Of a stretch of 64,000 nt of DNA, positions 55,984 to 64,000 are shown piece by piece. The translations under genes were made by a program, and so were the position numbers. Origin of the DNA: Copromyces sp. CBS 386.78 (lineage: Eukaryota; Ascomycota; Sordariomycetes; Sordariales; Sordariaceae); contig MU839173.1 of the NCBI GenBank assembly GCA_030685235.1, positions 62,001 through 126,000 on the forward strand, in the 5' to 3' direction. How positions within the stretch are numbered: position 1 is the first letter of the stretch; each line of letters opens with the position of its first letter. The notes below the pieces were generated by a model. That model saw only the letters and a list, made by a program, of their open reading frames with translations, did not search any database and had not been told where the DNA came from.

Positions 55984-57494
55984 ATGCCTCAAAAGAAGAA
56001 AAAGCCTCAGGTGGCACCGATGCCGCTTTTCAGCAAGCTTCCCGCGGAGATACAAATAATGATCTTCCACGAGGCGCTTCGGAAACCGCAGGTTCACTTT
56101 GTGAAAGTGGCACGCGAGCAGAATCCCGGCGAAGGCAACGCGTTTTGGTCTGTGGCCATGAAGCCCCGGGACAAGAGCGGCGACACTTCGGGTTATCGCC
56201 TGCTCGACAACATGGAGGATATCGCACTTTCGTTCCCCGTCGCGGCCGAAGTGATGCGCAAAAACACGCTCGAACTACACCGCCTGCCGCTCCTGAAGGA
56301 CGGCTCGTGGATGATGGACGCGGCCACGGACCTCGTGGTGCTCGAGTTTGACTCGGACAAATCGGGGAGGATGCGCTTCTGGCACCCGCGGAACCGCGTG
56401 TACACTTCTGTCCAGGACGTCGATGCGATCCGTCGACAGCTGGAGGGGATCCGCAAAGTCGCTTTCGTGTACGGCGGGGAGCACCAGCCGGACGCGGGAT
56501 CGAGCGAGAGTGTGTTTCCGTGTTTGAGTCATCACCACCGGAAACACTCGAGCTGGAAGTTCTGTCCGGAGGAGCTGCTGGGGCTGATCTACCAGCTCTC
56601 CCATGTCGAAGCCGTCTACTTCATCCTCAAGCACAGGATCAATGCCAAAGTCGTGATCGACTATGCGACCAGCTACTTTTCCGGTAAGTTGCCTTCCTCC
56701 TCCCTTTGGGACCAGACTGGGGACTCACTTTTCATTCCCCGCTGTCCCCCTTTCTTCTCCCTGATTCCCTCCCATTGCTTATTATGTTCTTAATCCCCTT
56801 GATCATGACTCCATGTCCCTTGCTTGCTTGACCGACCAACTAACCGCCACCACCACAAGTAGTCCCCCCCGCTACACGCAACAGCTTCGGCCTCAAAACC
56901 TTCTACTCCACAACGAGGAGCTACATAACCGTCCCCCTCCCTTCCTACACCATCGGACCGGTATACCACGCCACCTGGAAGACGAAGGACTGCATCTGGC
57001 CGGAGGACTCCCCACCCGTGCTCGTCAAGGCAGCCCGCGCGACGGCCATGGCCCTGCCCCCCGACTCGCGAGAGAAACGATACGCCGAGCACATGCGCAA
57101 GCTCTCCCACCTAGGCCGCAAACTGGACCATCGCGACGTGGTCACCCCCCTGGTCTCGGGCATGATCCGGCAGGTGCGCGCCGACCAAGATACCCCGGTG
57201 TCGCCGGACTACGAGTGGCCGGACCCGGTGCCGCCTCTGGTCAACACGGCCCGGTTTAAAGCCCACAAGGAACAACACAGGCGGGACTACAACCTTGACA
57301 ATTTCACCAGGGAGAGGCGGGATAATCTGGAGTTTGGCATGTTGCTTATGGTGGATGATGCGGCTCCGGGTGCTAGCAAGGGCGTCGTCAAGGGTAAGGC
57401 CGGTGGTGGTGGTGGTGGCGTAAACAAGAAGAAGAAGAAGAAGAAGGAGAAGGAGAAGGAGACGACGACGGAAGGTGGAAGGTCGGTTGCCTAA
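55984..57494 (+). CDS. 2EXR-domain protein
   Basis: Two-exon model: 55984..56683 and 56860..57494, 444 residues. The N-terminal MPLFSKLPAEIQIMIFHEAL matches the 2EXR motif (F.LP.EIR..IW), an F-box-like segment common in uncharacterised proteins of filamentous ascomycetes. The middle contains ATDLVVLEFDSDKSGRMRFW, GIRKVAFVYGG and SHVEAVYFILKH, a recurrent pattern of these proteins. Exon 2 continues RNSFGLKTFYSTTRSYITVP and ends in a Gly run and Lys run (VNKKKKKKKEKEKE) that may serve nuclear localisation. The intron is 176 nt, longer than its neighbours. Function of the family is unknown. Confidence 0.8.
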
Positions 57495-57989
57495 AGTTGT
57501 TGTTGTTATTGTTGTTGTTGTTGTTGGACTAAAGGAGGATAAGGAACCGGGAATGGCTTCAATGGTTTTGTTCGTGAAAGGGCAATGAATGATTGCAATG
57601 TGGAAACGCTCCAACTTACATCAAAAGCGCCTTTCTTATAACACGGCTCCGGGGCCGATGAAGGCTTGGTTCCCACATTATTGGTTCCCACATGCGCAGC
57701 AGATAGGGTTTGCATGTGGGTACAAGATTCGCATGGGAAGACGGGGTGACCGAGGATCTAGGGTTCAAGTGTCGCCAGAGGAAGGAAGGGCAAAGAGGTA
57801 GATAGCAATGCGTCAACCTCTCTGCGGAAGCCATAAAGATGTCTTTGTAAGGAGGACAATCAATAACCAAGAATGCCAACGCCTAAAAGTGAGGTCCACG
57901 ATAAAGGCCATACATAGGTATATGCTCTGGAAATCCGCCCGACGTAGAAGCAGACGCCCAAACATCATCAAATTGCATGGATACCTTAC
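57495..57989. other. intergenic between convergent genes
   Basis: A GTT-repeat (57496-57525) follows the stop. Around 57666-57720 are two copies of TTGGTTCCCACAT and an inverted repeat CCCACATGC/GCATGTGGG that could form a hairpin in the shared 3' region. Confidence 0.5.
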
Positions 57990-60113
57990 TCAAGCGTCAG
58001 GATCTGTATCCGCCTCCTCCTCCTCCTCCTCCTCCTCCGAGCCAAACCCACCAGTCCTTCTCCTTCTCTTCCTCATCATCCTCGCTCTCATCCTCATAAT
58101 CCTGCGTTCCATATCCTCAAGCCCGTCGTCGTAACTGCCGCTATCAGTACCGTCACCTGAGTGCCCAAGTCTACTTCCCAAGTCAACACTTTCACCATCT
58201 CCACCTCCCTCCCCATCCTCCTCCTCCCCATCACCCCCCTCCTCACCCCACTCCTCATCCTCTTCTTCCCACCCCCTCCCCCTCCCCCTCTTCCTCTTCC
58301 CCTTCCCCATCCCCAACGCCCTTCTTCCCTCCACGTCGTCAAAATTAAAACCCCCATGCCCTCCATATCGTCCCCCCACTCCCACTCCCACTTCCAGTCC
58401 CCCTTCCACCTCATTCACCCCAACCCCACCCCCATCCCCAACCCCAACCCCAGACCCTATACCCTCCCCCAACCTCCCCTCCACAACATGAACCCCCTCC
58501 CTCACCAAAGCCATCAACCTCCCCTTCCACATCTCATCCCGCCTCTCCACCGCCTTCCTCACCACCTCCCCCCTCATACCCTGCACGTCCCGCACAACCC
58601 CGGCCAACAACTCTTTTTTTTCGCGCTCTAGCAGGAGAGTCTCGCCGCGCAGCTGCTCGCTTTCCAGCTGGAATTTGTTGACCATTTCCAGAGCGGCGCC
58701 GAGGGACCGTCGCGTGCGGAGCAGCGAGGCTTGGAGGGTTGCGAGTTCTTCGTGATGGTGGAGGAGTTCAGAGTCGGGGTGTTGGTGTTGGTCTCTGTTT
58801 CGCTGCTGCTGCTGCTGCTGGGATTGCGTTGATGCGGAAGACAGGGGGGGCCTTTGGAGTTGGTTTTGGAGTTGGTGGTGGTGGTGAGCAGACGCGGAGG
58901 CAGAACTGGAGGGGGAGGCGCGAGAGCGGGTCGGTGTTGCCTCTGGTTCCTCATCGTCGTCGTGGTGGAGGTTGTGAGCGTGAATGGTGGTTGCGTTAGA
59001 CGTACGCCCCATGCTTGAACTCAAGGCTGACTCTCCATGTCCGGAGAAGTTGGAGCAGGGTGTTATGGGCAACTCGGTACGAGCAGGCACCATGTTCATT
59101 CCCATGGCGAAAGGGCTGGTGGTTGGCGGGCTGGGGACTACTGCTGCTGCTGTTGTCGTTGTTGTTGGAAACGGACGACGATACCGTGCTCGACTGCCCG
59201 AAGGTGGTGGTGTGCTGCAATCCAACTGAGCACGAATAGCCTCGCTGAATTGCGATGATGATGTCGTCAAGCTAAACGCTTCCGTCTCCGAGCCCGAGCC
59301 AGGGTCATGATCCAAAGCCGTGTGAAAAGTTGGGTTGCTGGGTGTTTCTGGCGAACGTGGGTGTTGAATATCCCTATCAAGTCCCCCCCTCTCCCTGTCA
59401 ACCTCCACCGGCACCTCCAGATCCAAGTCCACAGTATCGTCATAAAACCTCTCAATCACCTTATCCTTCTCCCTCAACTCGGCCCTAAGCCGTTCAATCT
59501 CCTCCTGCGCTTCCTTCTCCCTCTTGCGCCATTCGGTGTAGACACGGTTCATCTTCTCCTCGCTTAGAGTTAGAGAAGCGTTGCGACGGATGCCGATGCT
59601 GCGGCGCTTGGTGGAAATCCGGCTGTTGAGGGCGGCGGCGGTGTCTGTGTCGGAGGTGTTGGGTTGTGGTGTTGATGATAACCTCAGGCTCGTGGTGGAA
59701 ATGGGAGCAGATGGTGGTCGGCGGGAAGATGTGCTGTGATGGATATATAAACACTTTGCGGAACCCGACGCTGCTGCCGGTGCTGGTGCTGGTGACGGTG
59801 GTTGCAAAGATGTGCGCCGGACCATGGGAGTCAATCCCGTCGTCGAGAGTGAGAGTTCGTCTTCCAACAGCTGCTGCAGGCCAGCAGAGTCTGGAGAAAA
59901 TTGCGTTTTGCCGCCTCGAACCCGAACAGTCTTTGTTATCCTATTCTTCCGGTTCCGCCGTGGTGTTCTCGGGGGAGTAGGTGGTGATGTTTCTCGTGTG
60001 CATGCCACTCCCACCACAGGGTGCCTGATCGCAGTTCCAGTCCCAGTTCGACGCGTCCGTCTCAACGCTATGGGGAGGCTTAGATCATCCATGTCGTGGT
60101 CGTGGTCTGTCAT
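57990..60113 (-). CDS. coiled-coil, low-complexity protein
   Basis: Single exon, 707 residues from MTDHDHDMDDLSLPIALRRT. Two coiled coils are visible: EEKMNRVYTEWRKREKEAQE continuing to VIERFYDD (about 190-230), and a longer one beginning HHEELATLQASLLRTRRSLG and running through LEREKKELLAGVV (about 460-540). Between and after them are Ser/Thr/Pro-, His- and Gln-rich stretches coded by trinucleotide runs (CTG at 58803-58820). The C-terminus is Gly-rich then highly acidic, ending EEEEEEEADTDPDA. No catalytic domain. Such architecture suits a cytoskeletal or scaffold protein, but I do not recognise a family. Confidence 0.75.
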   Translation of the reverse strand: MTDHDHDMDDLSLPIALRRTRRTGTGTAIRHPVVGVACTRETSPPTPPRTPRRNRKNRITKTVRVRGGKTQFSPDSAGLQQLLEDELSLSTTGLTPMVRRTSLQPPSPAPAPAAASGSAKCLYIHHSTSSRRPPSAPISTTSLRLSSTPQPNTSDTDTAAALNSRISTKRRSIGIRRNASLTLSEEKMNRVYTEWRKREKEAQEEIERLRAELREKDKVIERFYDDTVDLDLEVPVEVDRERGGLDRDIQHPRSPETPSNPTFHTALDHDPGSGSETEAFSLTTSSSQFSEAIRAQLDCSTPPPSGSRARYRRPFPTTTTTAAAVVPSPPTTSPFAMGMNMVPARTELPITPCSNFSGHGESALSSSMGRTSNATTIHAHNLHHDDDEEPEATPTRSRASPSSSASASAHHHHQLQNQLQRPPLSSASTQSQQQQQQRNRDQHQHPDSELLHHHEELATLQASLLRTRRSLGAALEMVNKFQLESEQLRGETLLLEREKKELLAGVVRDVQGMRGEVVRKAVERRDEMWKGRLMALVREGVHVVEGRLGEGIGSGVGVGDGGGVGVNEVEGGLEVGVGVGGRYGGHGGFNFDDVEGRRALGMGKGKRKRGRGRGWEEEDEEWGEEGGDGEEEDGEGGGDGESVDLGSRLGHSGDGTDSGSYDDGLEDMERRIMRMRARMMRKRRRRTGGFGSEEEEEEEEADTDPDA

Positions 60114-60917
60114 GTTTATTCTCCGTCGAGTCCGATGTGAAGTGAAGGGTGGGAAAAAAAAAAAAAGCAATGTGACCAGTCGACACAGCAGAGACTCAGC
60201 GAGACGAGCTGATTCGATTCACAGTGACAGGGTCAGAAAGAGACAGGACTCGGGACTTCTTAAAAGATTTTACCGTGATTTGCCGTCAACTCGCATCACC
60301 GACCGCGTTTTCAAAACCCAATTTGACATTTTGCTTGAGAATTGCGGTCGGGCATAGACAGCCATGTTGTTTGTTTGTTTTCCAGTTTGAGAATGTGGGG
60401 TCAAAACGACGAACGAGAACGCGCGACCCCCCCTGGTATGTCTCATTCATGTGAATGTCCCGACGCTAGCATCTTGTTGTTGTTGTTTGATGTATTCGAT
60501 ACTGTGAGGGCATTGGAACCTCCTCAAGGCTATCTATGTCATTCCAGTCAGAAAAGTTGATTGTTTTCAGAGTTTACACTTACACTGGGTCGGATCGTAA
60601 ATGTTTTTGTTGATAACCGTCAGGGGTGGATAACCGTCAGGGAAGAATGGCCCTACCCATCCATGGTCATCGAGTGTTGACACTGTAAGCCGAAAAGCAA
60701 GGGATGATATGGGTTTGTTTGCCTGCCACTGTCCTGCTATCATCTTGATCACGAAACTCCCTAAAACATAAACAAAGTGTACAACTCGATAAGACTGACC
60801 AAACATACCTTTTCTGTTAAAATTGATCCTTTTGACGCCCATTCACCATCAATCCCCCCTATGTGCCATGTTTTATACCTCGGAAAATACAAGACATATC
60901 AGTTGTAAATAAACCCC
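60114..60917. other. intergenic between two minus-strand genes
   Basis: Promoter of the coiled-coil gene and 3' flank of the BuGZ-like gene. A direct repeat AACCGTCAGGG-GA occurs at about 60616-60642. No gene seen. Confidence 0.45.
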
Positions 60918-62133
60918 CTACGCCGCAGCAACCGCATACCTCGGCAGCAGCGCCATCTTCTCCTCTGGACTGACTTCGCTATCGCCATACACCATGCGCA
61001 TATTCTTATCCTTGCCCTTACCCTTCTTCTCCATACCAGCGTCCTCTCCCGCCCTGGCGCCAGGCGGCCTGCTGCCTTGACCCTGCTCCGCGGCACGGAT
61101 AAGCTGATCGATCTCGTCTCCTCCTCCTCCTTGCCTTGCCGCGCCAGAAACCAGCTCATCGACAGTCGAGGCTGCGCCGGGGTATCCGCCAGCACCACCA
61201 CCTGGTGGACCACCGTTGTAGTAAGGGGGCATATGTGGGAGAGTAGTGCCGCCCGTCGGTCTGGGGGGGAAGACGGGAGGGTAGGCGCCCACAACACCTG
61301 GCTGTACTGGGGGTGGGAAGGCACCGGGCATGACGCCGACGGGTGGGGGGTACGGGAATCCTGGTTGCGGGGGAGGGAAGGGGGATGCCTGTTGTGACGT
61401 ATTTATGTTAGTTAGCCTATCTGTCTGTCTTTGAAACCATAAGTAGGTAGCAGAAGAACTTACACCTTGTGCCGGACTCTGCCCAGCAACCGGCGACACA
61501 GAAGCAGGAACCTGAGCTTGCTGCTGCTGCTGCTGCTGCTGCGACTTGGGCACCACAACCGGCACGGGCAGGGTACCACCGTTGGCCTTTATCTGCGCGA
61601 CCTTTGCCCTGTGGTCGGCCAGCCTCTTCTTCAGCTCCTCGGCAGTCTCCATCTTGATCTTCTTTGCGGGCCCCCCTTGGCCACCAGCCTGTCCGGGCGG
61701 GGGGTTGCCCGTGGCGGCGTGGCGCTCGGCCTGTGCTGTGTAAAAGTTTGTGATGATGCGCTGGTTGTGCTGCTGGACTATGTCGTCGGGCACGCCCTCC
61801 ATGCCAAAAATCTCAATGTCGAGCGCCTGTCGGTTGGCCAGCGCGTTCTCCACCTTGTCGAGCGCCTCCTTGTGCACCTGGTTCATGTGGACCGAGAGAC
61901 CGCCGGCCGTGTTCAGTCGCTTGCCGCATCGGTCGCACTTGAAGTGCTTGGCTTTCTGGTGGGAGATGAGGAGCTTGAGATCCTCAAAGTCACGTTCGCC
62001 TGCGTGGTTGAAGTCTTTGTATTAGCCCATTTTCTTGCAATTTGGTAACAGATGGATGGTACGTACAGTAGTAGCACCATGGACGAGCAAGGAGCTCTTC
62101 GACGTCCGGGTGTCCTCTCTTTTTCTTGCCCAT
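60918..62133 (-). CDS. BuGZ/ZNF207-type C2H2 zinc-finger protein
   Basis: Three-exon model: complement of 60918..61388, 61464..61999 and 62067..62133, 357 residues. The N-terminus MGKKKRGHPDVEELLARPWC continues YYCERDFEDLKLLISHQKAK and HFKCDRCGKRLNTAGGLSVH, the paired C2H2 fingers that define the ZNF207/BuGZ family. Next come a region on IEIFGMEGVPDDI, a Gln run (CTG repeat at 61520-61545), a Pro/Gly-rich low-complexity part and a conserved short tail (DSEVSPEEKMALLPRY). In animals BuGZ binds Bub3 and microtubules and forms condensates; in fungi the homologue is little studied and probably nuclear. Both introns have consensus sites and restore family residues. Confidence 0.9.
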
Positions 62134-62745
62134 CTTGATTGATTTGTTGTGGTTTGTGCGATTTGATCCGAATCAGACTATCTTGACAAGATTTGGTGTG
62201 GTTGTGGAAGGGTGCAATGTAAGGTGGTGGGTGGTTGGTGGTCGTCGTCAGTGGGAATGGAAATGTTGGTTGGATTGGCGATGAATTGATTGATTGAGCT
62301 TTGGTCATCGCGGCGGGCGGTCGTAGCGACGCGCGCCGACGACCAAATGTTCAGCCACAGTATCTACCAGGTAAACTGTGGCTGGTTATCCACAAGGCGC
62401 AGCACGTGATGCCCCTAATCGTCAACATTACCACCGCCGTCATCCATCTAGAGGTATCATAAAGTAAGAATTCGCTAATTATGTACTAGTAACATGTACT
62501 CAGCGAGACATGTGTTTTGGAATCATAGCCTTCTAGACTACCAAGCAACACTTTCTCAAAGAACCAACTCCACCAAAACTCCAACACATTGCACAACCTA
62601 ACAACGGTGTACACAAATGGGTATGGCTATGCAAACATCCATAGTCAGTCAAACACATACCCAACCAACTATCTAACTAACCTTGATGCCAATACGCTAT
62701 GCTATGCAATCCTCTCTTAGTCCTTAGACCTACTTCCTTACGTAC
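62134..62745. other. intergenic, promoter of the BuGZ-like gene
   Basis: Contains the leader of the minus-strand BuGZ-like gene and the 3' flank of the next gene. No gene or repeat of note. Confidence 0.5.
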
Positions 62746-64000
62746 TTACTGCCAAAGGGAAGAGGACCCCACAGATTTCCTACCACCCATCGGTCCAGCC
62801 CCAATGGTAGTCCTCCTATTCCTACCACCATCAAAAGAACCAAACCCGCTGAGCTTATTATTCGCCGAATTATTGTCATCTTCCCCTCCTCCGTTTGGAC
62901 TCCTGCCACTTCCGTTTCCATTCCCGTTAATCCCCATCCCCACGCCCAACCCCAACCTCCTAGGCTGAGCATTCGTCAAGCCACTTCCACTTTTCGTCGC
63001 CGGCGGCCCTCCTGGCATGATCCCGCTCTCCACCAACCACGAGTTATTCGGACCTAAACTGACTCTCCTAGCCGCAGCCAATCCTGCCGCCGTCCCGCTT
63101 CTAACAGGAGGCGATCCCGTGATAGTCGGCAGCGGAATTCCTCCCTTGAGGTTTCTAGCGCTAGACCCCGCCACTCCCGACTTCTCCAGAGCATTACTAC
63201 CCCTCCGATGTCTCGAAATGCCATTCGTCGCGCTAGCCAGTGGACCGCCCGTGCCCACGCCCATACTGCTTCTCCGCCCACCGCTTCCGAGTCCCGCGTG
63301 TGCACCGATACTAGCGCGATGGTGAGCCCCCATACTGGCTCTTCCATGCAGACTACCTCCGAAACTGGCTCTGTGACCACCGATACTCGACCGGCCGTGG
63401 CCAACACTGGCACGGTGCGAGACTTTGGCGACACTAGAGCTAGCTCCTGGAGTGGAAGCCGAGCCGTTACCGCTGCCAGTTGAAAGCGGCGCCGCGCTAG
63501 ACGCCCTCCGCTTGGCTTTGGCCATCGACGCTGCGGTGCCCGACATCAAGCTAAGCCTGTCGCGACGCTTCTTCGCCTGCAGGGCCGATCTAAGTTTGAG
63601 GGGGTCGATGACTAGGGAGTTATCCGAGTCCGTCGAGCCTCCGGAAGCTGAACGGGGCGAGGGAGTGAGGCGGCGTGGAATGGCTGAGCCGAGTGATAAT
63701 CGAGAGGATGACTTGCGCATGGCGACGGGCGGCTGGTTCTCGTCGACCTGCTGCTGCAAGGAGGACATTGCGGCGGTTGGCGGGGGTGGCAGAATCTTCG
63801 GACTGCTATCGTGGTTGCCCGTGTTCGTCGTCGTGTTGGTGGACGACGGAGGAGCCGCCGCGTTCGGTGCCTTGGCCGAGTACGAGACCGGGGAAGAGTA
63901 GGCATTAGCTGCTCGACTTACGGGGATACTCCTCAACGGCTGCGCTGGCCTCTCCTCCTCGCCTCCGTTCTGCTGTGAAGCAGCATTATTGCTGTTGGCC
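62746..64000 (-). CDS. Ser/Gly/Arg-rich protein, C-terminal part (runs off window)
   Basis: The frame is open from the window edge to a stop at 62746, 417 visible codons; the start lies beyond 64000. The sequence is basic and low-complexity with repeated RRAS/HRAS-type units (GHRASFGG, GRASMGAHHRASIG) that look like phosphorylation sites, one likely helical segment (DPLKLRSALQAKKRRDRLSL) and a conserved-looking end (RKSVGSSSLWQ). This could be the disordered tail of a larger protein such as a kinesin or kinase substrate, but no catalytic domain is in view. A GTAAGT at about 63928-63933 (minus sense) with a GCTAAT branch nearby could be a splice donor, so the part nearest the edge is uncertain. 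Confidence 0.65.
   Translation of the reverse strand, partial: ANSNNAASQQNGGEEERPAQPLRSIPVSRAANAYSSPVSYSAKAPNAAAPPSSTNTTTNTGNHDSSPKILPPPPTAAMSSLQQQVDENQPPVAMRKSSSRLSLGSAIPRRLTPSPRSASGGSTDSDNSLVIDPLKLRSALQAKKRRDRLSLMSGTAASMAKAKRRASSAAPLSTGSGNGSASTPGASSSVAKVSHRASVGHGRSSIGGHRASFGGSLHGRASMGAHHRASIGAHAGLGSGGRRSSMGVGTGGPLASATNGISRHRRGSNALEKSGVAGSSARNLKGGIPLPTITGSPPVRSGTAAGLAAARRVSLGPNNSWLVESGIMPGGPPATKSGSGLTNAQPRRLGLGVGMGINGNGNGSGRSPNGGGEDDNNSANNKLSGFGSFDGGRNRRTTIGAGPMGGRKSVGSSSLWQ

Noticed and set aside
1..64000. CRISPR arrays, bacterial operons, riboswitches, Shine-Dalgarno sites
   Set aside because: The DNA is fungal nuclear; no regularly spaced repeats with spacers and no bacterial-type gene organisation were seen.

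Overview
This window is nuclear DNA of a filamentous ascomycete, most likely a Sordariomycete and probably Sordariales. The genes carry short introns (mostly 50-110 nt) with GTRNGT donors, CTAAC/CTRAY branch motifs and YAG acceptors. The families are typical of filamentous fungi: AsaB-type hydroxylase, Dal5-type MFS carrier, STAND/NACHT protein, 2EXR protein, Dhh1. The first 2.5 kb has the signature of repeat-induced point mutation (RIP). The assignment rests on gene content and sequence style; no database was searched.

Left accessory region (1-32.5 kb). A RIP-mutated AT-rich repeat relic (1-2.56 kb) is followed by an AsaB/CmcJ-type oxidoreductase (3.5-4.8 kb, minus), a decayed minus-strand gene fragment (about 4.8-5.3 kb), an amidase (6.7-8.6 kb, plus), a CorA-like membrane protein (8.8-11.0 kb, minus), a nine-exon MFS carrier of the allantoate-permease type (11.6-13.6 kb, minus) and a damaged Zn2Cys6 regulator (14.8-15.4 kb, plus). 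Amidase, carrier and regulator look like a nitrogen-compound utilisation neighbourhood (inference). A diverged tandem pair of small proteins sharing an EREx-TNYLCG signature follows (15.8-18.1 kb). The stretch from 18 to 24 kb is decayed DNA with a frameshifted Stc1-domain gene and a fresh 133-bp tandem duplication. A small acidic-repeat protein lies at 24.5-25.2 kb. Next comes a redox block: a Baeyer-Villiger-type flavin monooxygenase (minus), a 5'-truncated short-chain dehydrogenase (minus), an HSL-type esterase (plus) and a cytochrome P450 (minus). Dehydrogenase, BVMO and esterase are the three steps that turn an alcohol into a ketone, then an ester or lactone, then an acid plus alcohol.

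Middle (33.5-42.6 kb). A tRNA-Gly precedes a 1,168-residue NACHT (NLR-like) protein. A tandem array of three TM2-domain membrane proteins follows; the third copy is frameshifted at both ends. The array ends at an intron-containing tRNA-Leu.

Right, mostly conserved region (43.6-64 kb). It holds a mitochondrial J-domain protein, the DEAD-box helicase Dhh1, tRNA-Val, a protein joining a STAND-type N-terminal domain to a WD40-like C-terminus without an NTPase between, intron-containing tRNA-Met, a 2EXR-domain protein, a coiled-coil protein, a BuGZ/ZNF207-type zinc-finger protein and the 3' end of a Ser/Gly/Arg-rich protein that runs off the window.

All exon boundaries were read by eye from splice motifs and reading-frame continuity. 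Phases were checked so that each model sums to a multiple of three.
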